64,000 bases of DNA. Source: Humulus lupulus (taxonomy: Eukaryota; Streptophyta; Magnoliopsida; Rosales; Cannabaceae). Of this stretch, positions 54,880 to 64,000 are shown one piece after another. The first letter of the stretch is position 1. Each line of letters opens with the position of its first letter. The stretch spans positions 152,716,858 through 152,780,857 of the forward strand of contig NC_084794.1 of assembly GCF_963169125.1 (NCBI RefSeq), given 5' to 3'. A program made the translations under genes and the position numbers. The notes beneath the pieces were generated by a model. The model saw only the letters and a program-made list of their open reading frames with translations. It had not been told where the DNA came from and did not search any database.

Positions 54880-55973
54880 GTGCTTGGAAGTAGAGTCGAA
54901 GCTTTCGAGATGTGTGTATTAGGTACAGGGCCAGTTTCTCCATTAATGGATATCTTGATTTTCCCCCCAGTAATCTCTTGCTGACATAGTATACATGTTT
55001 TTGTATTTTCTTATCCTCTCGTACCAGTACTCCACTAATGGCGTGCTCGGTCGTGGCGAGGTATAAGTGCAAAATTTCTCATGTATTAGGTTTAGACAAG
55101 ATTGGTGGTTCCTCGAGATGTTTCTTAAGATCTTGAAACACGAGTTTACACTCCTCTGACCACTCAAACTTTTCCCCCTTTTAAAAGATTAAAAAATGGG
55201 AGGCAACGGTCTGTAGATTTCGAGATAAACCTACTTAAGGCCACCATTCGTCCAGTTAGGCTCTGGACATATTTATGTTCTCGAGGTGAAGGCATGTCTA
55301 TTAACACCTTGATCTTGTCTAGATTAACCTCTATTTCCTGAGCATTTACTATAAATCCAAGGAACTTACCCGAAGATACTCCGAATGAGCATTTTTGTGG
55401 GTTAATTTTCATGTTGTATTTTCGAAGTACAGGAAAACACTCAGCGAGATCGTCCACATGGTTATTGCTATGTTTAGATTTGACTAACATATCGTCCACA
55501 TAAACTTCCATGTTATTCTCTATTTGTTCAGCAAACATCCTATTTACCAGCCTTTGGTATGTGGCTCCAGCATTTTTGAGCTCGAAAGGCATAACGTTGT
55601 AGCAATACAATCCCTTATCGGTTACAAAGCTCGTATGTTCTTGTTCAGGTGCATGCATGGAAATCTGGTTATATCCAGAATAAGCATCCATGAATGACAT
55701 GATGCCATGGCCTGCAGTGGCATCTACGAGCTAGTCTATTCGAGGTAAGGGAAAGCAATCGTTGGGGCACACCTTGTTGAGGTCTGAATAGTCGATGTAG
55801 GTTCGCCATTTATCGTTGGGTTTTGGGACCAACACTGGATTGGCGATCTAATCAAGGTAAAAAGCATCTTGTATGAACCAATTTGCTTTTAACCTCTCGA
55901 ACTCCTCTTTGAGGGCCTTCTTTCTGCCATCGTCCAGGAGCCTTCGTTTTTGTTGCTTCAGGGGGAAGATTTT
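54880..55973 (-). pseudogene. E3 reverse transcriptase and first part of RNase H
   Basis: On - from 55973: LLDDGRKKAFKEEFERLKAN, NPVLVPKPNDKWRTYIDYSD with nearby stops, DAYSGYNQISMHAPEQEHTS, VMPFELKNAGATYQRLVNRM, catalytic YVDDMLVKSK at about 55508-55479, and GRMVALSRFISKSTDRCLPF. RNase H continues as LYLATTEHAISGVLVRE. Stops occur near 55850, 55730 and 55164. The Tekay-type element interrupts the sequence at 55974. Confidence 0.92.
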
Positions 55974-58900
55974 TGTAACGACCCAAAATCACTAATAAGG
56001 CTTAAGGGCCTTGATTAGTGTGCCGGGAGGGCATACTTGGTTTATGTGTAAATTTATTAGTTTAATGCATGATTCTGTGATAAGCATGCTTGTGTGGTTA
56101 TATGAATGTAAATGTGATTTTATACTATAATTTTGAGGACTACATTATTATGTGGGTAATTCTGCAGCATGCGACTTGAGGCGATCCTAGGGAGCTAGTT
56201 AGCAGGAAAGTCACAACGGGACTTAATGCTTGACTTGGAGCAAGTCAATGGGTATTTCGGGTATAGGATGGTTATTTGGGTTATCGGGTTATGGAAATAA
56301 ATAATGGGAGATATATTTGAGGTTAGGAAGTGATATCGCCCAATAAACTCCTAAGCGGTCACAGTAGTAATTGGACTATGTCGTATCCACAAAGAGGCAA
56401 ACACAACTAAAGATTAGATTAGTAAATAAAAGATAAACATAAAGTGGAATTGAAGAATGGATTTTGTGAAATTAAAATAATAGATTAGAGAAAGCGATCA
56501 GATAAAGAGCACGACAAGGTAGAGATGCAGTGCTGTAAAACCTATTCTAATATTGATATTAATTCAAAACACAGCTGCAATTCTACACCATTAATTGCAA
56601 CTGGAAGATGTATATGTTAACAACACAAATTAAATAATCTAGATTATATTGAATCTAACTCCTAATTTCATAGCATATCATATTATATATCCAAGAGCGA
56701 CAAAATACCACACACAGAATGCAGTAAAAGACATACAATATAACAAATATACTAAAATAAATTAACAATCTAAGTTACATAAGGATAGCATGACTGAACT
56801 TATGTAAAAGATGCTAAATAATTTTAGAAAAGAAATTAGAAGATAAGAAACAAAATAATTAATGAGATATGAAATGAAGCATAAGAAGAATCACTATCAA
56901 CATTGAGAATGAAAAGTACAACAACTTCACTCTAACCTCACCAATATTTCTAAAATAATTCACTCATTTTTGTCACCTAAAACAAGCAAAATTAAACTAG
57001 AAATAAGAAAAGAAACAAAATAACAAAGTGTATTTTTCTACCCTCAAAATCTGAGGATTTACACTAGTTTTGGTACTCTATTTTTAGAGAAAATTTGCTC
57101 CAAAGTTGGTATTTTCGTGTATTAAAAAGTGGAGAAAGTGGCTTCAAAATCTGATGCAAAATGGGACAAGTGGGACACGTGTCGGCCTCAGATTGGCTGG
57201 CAGGAAAGCTGGTGTCAGATGCGTCAGGTCGTGGCAGGAACGTGTCAGCGCATCAGGTGGTAGGTGCGTCAGGTGGCAGGTACGTGTCAGCGCGTCAGGT
57301 GGCAGGTGCTTCAGGTGTGGCAAGCACGGCAGGCGGCTGACGGCTTGGCTTCATGCGTCAGGTGCGGCAAGAGGTCGGCTCGGCTGGAATCTTGGCTGGG
57401 CGAATGGCAAGCTGCCATGTGGCAGCGTGGGGAGCAGCTATGATTTCTTCAATTTTAATTCTTTCTTTCTTCTTTCTTTTTCTTTGTGTCAAAAAGCATT
57501 TTATTTCCTGAAAATTAAACACAAATTAAATTAAAATTAATATTTTCAAATATAAAATATATGACAATAAATCCATGAAAATATTAATTAAAAATTAATT
57601 AATTTTAAATTTTAAGACTAAAATGATATTTTTGAGCACTAATCAGGAAGTTTAGGTGGGAATACTGGGGAATTTTACCATTTTGCCCTCGGGGACATTT
57701 CCGGTACCCCGAGCCTCAGGATTGACTTAATTGCCTAAGTATAGACTAAGTAAAACACAAAACACAGTGGAAACATTAAGAACCGACTTTCCCTCATCTT
57801 CTCTTTCTCTCTCAAAGAAAACCACAAGAAACCAAGAAGAACTTAGCTGAAATTCAGAGAATTGGAGTTGTGATTTAGGGGATTAGCTGAGGATTCAATC
57901 AAGAATTAGGCTAAGTCATAAGCTTTATGCATGGTGGTTAAATTCTGTGGTTATGGCTGAGTTTTGAGGTGTTCATGGGTTTTGACATTGAAGGACTGAA
58001 TTGAAGCTTGGAACTTGGGAGTTAGCTAAGAAACTTCTTAGATGATTGATTCATCAGTGAAGGTAAGCTCAAATTTATGATCTAATGTCTGATTCTTAGT
58101 GTTTTCTTGACTGGTTTTGATGTTTTTAAGATTTTGGGTTTCAGAGATTGAAGTGGGACTTTGGTTAGTTTCTAGGCTAAGTTTCTACTGGGTTGTGTTG
58201 CTGGAAACATGTTAGAAGTTTGGTGATAATTGAGTTGTGGAATTGAGATGGTTTTGGATGGTTTTGAGTGAGGTTTGAGAGTAAAATATGGTGGTTTTTT
58301 TAGGTTCGAAGGGGGCGGGCCACGGAATAGTTCTTGTTGAGCCGCAACCCTCTGAAGCTAGTGAATGTTGGAGAAGGAGGGCGGGCCGTGGCATGGGGCA
58401 TGTAGGGCCGCGGCCCGTGTTTGATTTTGGGAAAGGATGAGCCTCTGTTTGGGGCCATGCCACGACATAGGGAGCTTGAGCCGCGACCCTTAAGGAAATT
58501 TGGGTTTTGGGGAATTTAACCTAGGGTGCTCGAGATCAATTCTACTACCGTGTTTGGTGGAATTCGATGTTTCAGAGACTAGATCCTTATCAAGAAGCCC
58601 TTTTACAATTATTAATGGTATCTCTTACTTTGGTTGTGACTAGGTATAAGGTAGGGGCTCGGGAAACGGATCGTGCTCAAGAGGTGTCTCATGTAACCAG
58701 TACACTTGGAAACTAAAGGTAAGAAAACTGCACCCGGTTGTGATTTGGTAATGGGACTAAGAGCTGCCTACTTTGTATGCTTATTGAAGGATGGTATTAT
58801 GCCATGTGAATAATAAACAAATGACCTAAGAGTGTCAGAGTTTACATTGGCGCACAGGGCGCGACTTAGCCACTAGTAGCTGAGGACAGCTTGCTATGCA

Positions 58901-59571
58901 CTGAGCTCGGTTTAAGCAGACCAGAGTCAGTGGGGTATTCAGAGGGTGCGACCTAAGGGTGTCAACCCTGGTTATCATGTGACTTGATTATTATTATTGA
59001 TTGGTGGATTGGTCATGCTAAATGAATAAGTATGGTTTGTTGATTCTCTGGTTATGTTTGTGGACTATGTGATCAATATGGTATGCTAAGTATATGAACA
59101 TGCTTTAAGAATTATTCAATTCTTGTTATTGTTTGTACTATAATGTTATGTTTTCTTGTTGGGTCTTGGGTCACGGGTGCTACGTGGTGCAGGTAAAGGC
59201 AAGGGCAAGCTTGATCAGCCCTGATTCAGAGAGCTTTGAGAGCAGAATGTACATGATCAGCTGCTCAGCCGCCACAGTTGAGGGGGAGACAGGAACAGGA
59301 GAACCATAAATGTTTGTTTTGTCCTTAGAATGGCTAGTGGTTGTTTGTACTCTGGAAATTTTGTAAACTGACTTTCAAACGCTGTTTCTTTTGGGACCCC
59401 TTGTGTAAAATGTTTATTTATATAAAATGTATCTTTTGAGACCAAAACCTTTTAACCCTAGCTCATTAATGGTTTTGGTGACATGTTCTCTTTAATTATA
59501 TGACTTGATTAGCAAGTCCTGCACCTTTATAAATACACAGTGTAGCGGTTCTGGCTATCCAGAGCGTTACA
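55974..59571 (+). repeat. 5' LTR of the Tekay-type element, interrupted
   Basis: TGTAACGACCCAAAATC...CCAGAGCGTTACA. Without the insertion at 56331-57645 and its TSD copy it is about 2.28 kb, close to LTR A (2.30 kb) and LTR B (about 2.38 kb). It contains a GGGCCGCGGCCCG cluster near 58310-58490. Confidence 0.93.
56331..57645. mobile_element. Solo LTR, 1315 bp, in the Tekay 5' LTR (TSD GGAAG)
   Basis: TGATATCGCCCAATAAACTC at the left, TTTTTGAGCACTAATCA at the right, GGAAG at 56326-56330 and 57646-57650. Removing it restores alignment with LTR A (GAGGTTAGGATGTCTAGGCG). The GTCGTATCCACAAAGAGGCA phrase near 56370 resembles conserved ends of some plant LTRs. A CGTCAGGTGGCAGGT repeat lies near 57220-57320. 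Family not determined. Confidence 0.88.
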
Positions 59572-59574
59572 ACT

Positions 59575-59586
59575 TGGTATCAGAGC
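59575..59586 (+). other. Primer-binding site, initiator-tRNA-Met type
   Basis: TGGTATCAGAGC, the standard plant retrotransposon primer-binding site, three bases after the LTR end. It primes minus-strand cDNA. Confidence 0.95.
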
Positions 59587-60052
59587 GTCCTAGGTTTAAG
59601 GGTTCCTGAAGACCGGCTGGGCATGTACATTCGCTGCTAGAGACAAGCTCGATTCGGGGTTGGTAAGGTGTATATGTGCTTATATGCTTGTATGCCTAGA
59701 ATGAGTTATGAATGTTGTTATCTGTTGGATTAATAGGAAGCATGAGATACTGATAGGGCCTGGCCCTTGACTACTGTGTGATAATATTGAGGCATGCTTA
59801 TTAGCATTGTTGTGCATGTGAATGAATATTCGAATGATTAATTGCATATTGTGTATGGATGGATGTCTATATCTTAACAGTTGTGTGGTGGTGTTGAGGC
59901 ATGCTTATTTACAATGCTGGTGCATATGGATAAATGCCTATATCTTGGTTGTTTGTAATTGGTTATGTTCCTTTAGGGATTTTGGAGAAGCTTTTACCCT
60001 GTCATCATGGTCTGATTGCTGAATCGTTGATTACAGATTGACTTGGATAGCT
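59587..60052 (+). other. Untranslated leader of the Tekay-type element
   Basis: No coding sequence. GAGGCATGCTTATTAGCATT near 59790 and GAGGCATGCTTATTTACAAT near 59896 form an imperfect repeat. Confidence 0.6.
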
Positions 60053-61138
60053 ATGCATCTAAGAAAATCTACGCGACTAGCTGGCACTAGGTCTAGGACC
60101 GGAGGTGATGACCAGGGCTAGATTCCTTCGCCAGCTCCTGAGAATTGGCAGCAGATCATGGCAGAGATGCAAGCGCGAATACAGAGCGAGGATGAACAGA
60201 TTCGTCTTCTACGACAGCAAGCTCCAGTAGGGAGTGTTGCACCTATTGTGCCACCTGTAGTGGCACCTGTAATTCAGCCAGTAGAGGTTGGGAATAGATG
60301 GGAGCCATTGTATGAGCAGTTCCGAAAGCAGCATCCCCCAACTTTTGAGGGAGGACCTGATCCACTGATGGCCGAGCAGTGGATGACTATGATTACTACT
60401 ATCTTGGACATCATGAGGATAGAATGATATGACAAAGTGGCCTGTGTCACATTTATGTTGAGAAAGGATGCCCGCATCTGGTGGGAAGTTGCATCACAGA
60501 CCAGGGACGTCACTGCTTTGAGTTGGGAAGGATTTAAAGACTTGTTCAGCCAGAAATACTACAATGTTGCCATCAGGGCAGCAAAAGTTAATGAGTTTGT
60601 GGGGTTGGTGCAGGGCAACATGACAGTTACAGAGTATGCCCTAAAATTTGATAGACTTACAAAATTTGCACCAGAACTTGTGCCTACAGATGCAGCTATG
60701 CAAGACAGGTTTATTCGAGGGCTTAATGCTATGATAGCCCGGGATGTTAGGATCACAACAGTACTTGGGGGAACAACTTATGCCCAGGCTATTGAGAAGG
60801 CTCTTACAGCCGAGGAAGCAGAGAACAAGATTTGGAAGGAAAGTGCAGCGAGGCGCGAGGGTCGCAGAGTAGTGCCTCCTTATTCTGGGTCAGGTAGGGG
60901 CGGAGGCCCCAGTGATTTTAAGAGAAAGACCCCTGACACTTTGACCGTTGTTGGTCCTGATAAGAGGGGTCGGGGTGGCCGTCAAGGCAGCAGTGAGGCA
61001 TGGAGGAGTTACCCGGAGTGCCCGAGGTGTAGAAGACGCCATCAGGGCGAATGTCAGGCCAAGGCTTGCTATGTGTGTTGAACAGTGGGGCACCTCAAGA
61101 AGGACTGCCCAACAGTGAAGAAAGGTGGATAGTTTACT
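60053..61138 (+). pseudogene. Tekay-type gag
   Basis: Starts MHLRKSTRLAGTRSRTGG at 60053, then a coiled segment (MAEMQARIQSEDEQIRLLRQ), the retrotransposon gag domain (FRKQHPPTFEGGPDPLMAEQ, CVTFMLRKDARIWWEVA, FKDLFSQKYYNVAIR, YALKFDRLTKFAPEL) and a CCHC zinc knuckle CYVC...VGHLKKDCP. Stops at 60119-60121, 60425-60427, 61079-61081 and near 61129 break it; at least the first fits CAG to TAG. Gag would assemble the particle around element RNA. Confidence 0.92.
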
Positions 61139-62125
61139 CCAGCTCGAGTATTCACTTTGACACAGGCAGAGTCCAAGGCTACTCCCTCGGTGGTGACAGA
61201 TCAGCTTTCTAGCGCTAGTTCTCCTTTTACTGTATTGATTGACTCTGGTGCTACACATTCCTTTGTTTCTAGTAAAGTGATTGATAGGTTGTGTAGACCT
61301 AGTGAATATTAGACTGCGGGGTTTGGGACTTTATTGCCTACTGGGGAACTGGTAGATTCTAGGAGGTGGATCAGGGCACTGTCAGTGATTGTTGATAGTA
61401 GGGAGCTTTTAGTAGAGTTGATTGAGTTAGATATGGAGGATTTTGACATGATCTTAGGGATGGATTGGCTGGCCAGGTATGGGGCTACTATTGAATGCAG
61501 GAAAAAGATGGTGACTTTTGAGCCTGAGGGCGAGGATCCTTTTGTCTTCGTGGGTGCGGTATGTGGACCTCGAGTACCCATGATATCAGCATTGAGAGCC
61601 AGAGACTTGTTTCAGGATGGATGTGTAGGTTTTCTGGCTAGTGTGGAGGATACTACCAGAGTTTTGCTAGTGGGGCCAGGAGAGACTAGGGTGGTTTGTG
61701 AGTTTTTGGATGTGTTTCCTGAGGAGCTACCAGGGTTTTCGCCGTGCAGGGAGATTCAGTTTGTTATTGAGTTAGCACAGGGGACAGAACCAGTATCAAG
61801 GGCACCATATAGGATGGCACCAGCAGAGTTGAAGGAAATGAAGATACAGCTACAGGAACTTCTGGATTTATGATTCATCAGACCTAGCTACTCTCCATGG
61901 GATGCTCCAGTTTTGTTTGTTAAGAAGAAGGATGGGGCCCTGAGGATGTTTATAGAGTACAGGGAATTGAATAAGTTGACCATCAAGAATAGGTACCCTC
62001 TACCAAGGATTGATGACTTGTTCGATCAGCTGCAGGGAAATACTGTGTTCTCAAAGATTGATCTTCGATCTGGTTATCACCAACTGAGGATCAAGGACGA
62101 GGATATACTGAAGACGACCATCTGA
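61139..62125 (+). pseudogene. Tekay-type protease and start of reverse transcriptase
   Basis: The aspartic protease has VLIDSGATHSFVS with the catalytic DSG near 61240, then DFDMILGMDWLARYGATIEC. The connector EFLDVFPEELPGFSPCREIQ and SRAPYRMAPAELKEMKIQLQ leads to the RT ([37 protein letters not shown]). Stops lie at about 61309, 61871-61873 (relatives read LLDKGFIRPS) and 62123-62125. Confidence 0.92.
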
Positions 62126-62759
62126 ATGCGGTACGGGCACTATGAGTTCTTGGTCATGTCCTTTGGTTTGACCAATGCCCCGGCAGCTTTTATGGATCTG
62201 ATGAACAGAGTGTTCGATGACTTTTTGGATCAGTTCGTCATTGTCTTCATCGACGACATCTTAGTGTACTCCAGTTCAGAGGCAGAGCACGAGCGAAATT
62301 TTCGACAGGTCTTACAGAGGTTAAGGGAGCATCAGTTATATGCCAAGTTTAAGAAGTGTGAGTTCTGGTTGCCAGAGGTGACCTTTCTTGGGCATATTGT
62401 TGGTGCAGAGGGGATTAAGGTGGATCCGTCTAAGGTGGACGTGGTGAGAGATTGGCCAAGGCCAAGGCCAAGGAACGCCTCAGAGGTGTGGAGTTTCCTC
62501 GGGTTGGCAGGTTATTACAGGCAGTTTGTAGAAGGATTCTCGAAGATTGCCTCATCAATGACAGAGTTAACACGAAAGAATCACAAGTTTGTTTGGTCGG
62601 AGAAGTGTGAGCACAGTTTCCAAGAATTGAAGCAACGACTTATTACTGCACCTGTACTGAGTCTTCCTTCAGAAGAAGGAAAGTTTGTGGTATACTGTGA
62701 TGCATCGAGGATGGGTTTAGGCTGTGTGTTGATGCAGAACGAGAAAGTTATAGCTTGTT
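62126..62759 (+). pseudogene. Tekay-type reverse transcriptase catalytic part and RNase H start
   Basis: [20 protein letters not shown], catalytic [10 protein letters not shown] at about 62245-62274, [40 protein letters not shown] and the RNase H start [20 protein letters not shown]. The frame is open to the point where the reverse LTR enters after QNEKVIA. It is typical in length and motif order for chromoviruses. Confidence 0.93.
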
Positions 62760-63383
62760 TGTAACGCCATACTTCCTTAGAGCCGTTACTAAGTGAGTTT
62801 TAAAACGAAAAATGTGCAATGAACTCGCTAACCGAGGTTTTTAAAACAAAAGTGTGACTAAGCAAAAGTTAAGGCTGTAATCTTTAAAAATGCGTTGTTT
62901 CATTGAAAACTTATAGTATTTAACATTTGGGATCCCAAAATAAGGTTTGAAAACTATTTACAACTTAAAATAGGTTTACAGTCAATTAATTATTAAAATC
63001 ACAGATTATTACAGCCATTTCTCAAATAAACCCCCAACCAAAGCAGTCGGGCAGGCCAAACATGTACGCGTCGCTTCACGATCTCCATACTCATGGCTGG
63101 TTGACTCAATCTTTGCCCTTACCTGCAACACAGAGCACCCGTGAGCCGAAGCCCAGCAAGAAAACTCATACAGTATATAACATATGCGGATTATATAGTT
63201 AACATATCAGATTATCCGCAGATAAATGAGTATTCCATCAAACTAAACAAACACGACCATGCCGTCCCAGAGGCATTACCTAAGCCTAGGGTCTCGGTCC
63301 TCACCGTAAGGATATCCCTTGTATCCATTGGGGTCCCACCCTGTCTACAAGCACTTCACGTGCTAAGTGTTACTTCCGGCCCC

Positions 63384-63480
63384 ACTGCCGTTCTCAGCCT
63401 TTCGCCGTTCTCGGCTCCTTGCCGTTTCGGCTCTTTTGCCGTTCCCGGCTCCGTTGCCGTTCTCAGCTCCTTTGCCATTC
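63384..63480. repeat. Minisatellite, about 18 bp, five copies
   Basis: Imperfect units of TTGCCGTTCTCGGCTCCT inside the reverse LTR; open frames across it are repeat artefacts. Confidence 0.82.
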
Positions 63481-63540
63481 ATTCTTACTATAATCACAAA
63501 TAACATAACTCAAATAACATTCAAACATATATCAATTCAA

Positions 63541-63710
63541 TTAAGTCTGCACCCTGACATGTAATGCAATATAGGGCCGTGCCCTGATATCAATTCAATT
63601 AAGTCTACACCTTAACATGTAATGCAATATAGAAACGTGCCTTGATATCAATTCAATTAAGTCTGCACCCTAACATGTAATGTAATATAGGGTCGTGCCC
63701 TGCAATCACA
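63541..63710. repeat. 58-bp tandem repeat, three copies
   Basis: Units starting at 63541, 63599 and 63657, each with TTAAGTCTGCACCCT, ACATGTAATGCAATATAG and CGTGCCCTGATATCAATTCA. Confidence 0.88.
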
Positions 63711-64000
63711 CTATGGGCCCATGCCCTGTCCTACGGGTGCTATAGTTTTCTTACCTGCCAATTGATAGCTTTCATCACTTGACTCCTTGAGCACGATCCC
63801 ACTCGAGCCCTAGGGCACACCTAAACACAGCCATAGGTCAAAGTCATCACCGAACCTCAAGTCCGAAAACCTAGCCTCGGGACCAATCCCGAGCCCCCCG
63901 GGAAGTCCTAGATCCACAAAACAAGATGGTGGAATCGAACCCCGAACCCTAGGTCAAAATCCCTTAAAAATAACCCAAAAACCCCTTTCAGGGAACAGGG

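Larger units (their letters stand above)
46006..55973 (-). mobile_element. E3: Tat-lineage Ty3/gypsy element on minus strand (5' end outside visible sequence)
   Basis: On - the visible order is pol (55973 to 51890), spacer, antisense gene (+ strand), polypurine tract, 3' LTR (46919-46006). It is the same plan as E1, with different LTR and spacer sequences, so it is a separate Tat family. It is interrupted by a solo LTR at 53805-54868 and cut at 55974 by a Tekay-type element; gag and the 5' LTR are not seen. Confidence 0.9.
55974..62759 (+). mobile_element. Tekay-type Ty3/gypsy chromovirus, 5' LTR through RNase H
   Basis: The long 5' LTR (55974-59571), primer-binding site, gag, protease, RT and start of RNase H are visible; a reverse LTR cuts it at 62760 and integrase, chromodomain and 3' LTR are off the window. 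It inserted into E3 (left target bases ATTTT at 55969-55973). RT motifs such as [17 protein letters not shown] and [20 protein letters not shown] and the initiator-tRNA-type binding site fit Tekay/Del chromoviruses. Confidence 0.92.
62760..64000 (-). mobile_element. Reverse-oriented Tekay-like LTR (partial, runs off window)
   Basis: Starts TGTAACGCCATACTTCC, reverse complement of a ...GGCGTTACA LTR end. Further in, CTTTGCCCTTACCTGCAACA...CGTGAGCCGAAGCCCAGCAAG mirrors the GCTGGGCCTTGGCTCACGGG...GTAAAGGCAAAGGC block of LTR A/B, and CCTAGCCTCGGGACCAATCC mirrors LTR B near 6215. It is a further family member inserted into the RNase H of the Tekay-type element. Confidence 0.85.

Noticed and set aside
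57106..57534. 142-residue open frame
   Set aside because: It covers a short CGTCAGGTGGCAGG repeat inside a solo LTR with clear TSD; no domain is recognisable.
63141..63564. Open frames in the last kilobase
   Set aside because: They span the 18-bp minisatellite in a reverse LTR and have no similarity to known proteins.

Overview
This window is a block of nested transposable elements from a flowering-plant nuclear genome, probably a dicot. The evidence is plant-type Tat and Tekay Ty3/gypsy elements, a Ty1/copia element, an L1-type LINE, and Mutator-like elements (MULEs) that carry a DUF1985/Ulp1 gene. I see no ordinary host gene, rRNA, tRNA, CRISPR array or bacterial feature. Nearly every coding region is broken by stops, frameshifts or later insertions.

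Layout. (1) 1-7549: 3' half of a degenerate copia element whose RNase H region is split by two adjacent solo LTRs (1034-2459 and 2467-7156); the second contains a third (3416-5718). Each has a perfect 5-bp target-site duplication (TSD). (2) 7550-18664: an autonomous-type MULE (MULE1) with a MuDR transposase on +, split by a 4-kb solo LTR, and a convergent DUF1985-Ulp1 protease gene on -. (3) 19495-21190: a decayed L1-type LINE on -. (4) 21906-32646: a Tat-lineage Ty3/gypsy element (E1; TSD AATTT) with dual RNase H, integrase, and a four-exon antisense gene between pol and the 3' LTR. It lies in an AT-rich repeat (R1). (5) 34921-46005: a second copy of that repeat (R2) holding MULE2 (35241-45608, matching TIRs), an internally deleted relative of MULE1. 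MULE2 contains a solo LTR (36454-37732) and a second Tat element, E2 (38522-45079; TSD ATAAG), which has lost almost all of gag-pol but keeps the antisense gene. (6) 46006-55973: a third Tat element (E3) on -, split by a solo LTR (53805-54868). (7) 55974-62759: a Tekay-type chromovirus whose 5' LTR holds another solo LTR (56331-57645) and whose RNase H is cut by a reverse-oriented LTR running off the window (62760-64000).

How the parts work together. In an active Tat element, gag-pol would make the particle, protease, reverse transcriptase, two RNase H domains and integrase; the role of the antisense gene is unknown. In the MULEs, MuDR transposase and a SUMO-protease-like Ulp1 gene are transcribed toward each other. 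Their non-coding parts are packed with a CTCGAT word that always reads on the sense strand of the local gene. Those arrays and the antisense gene cassette are the two most interesting signals here. Most in-frame stops fit CAG/CAA/CGA turning into TAG/TAA/TGA, the pattern expected from decay of methylated cytosines.
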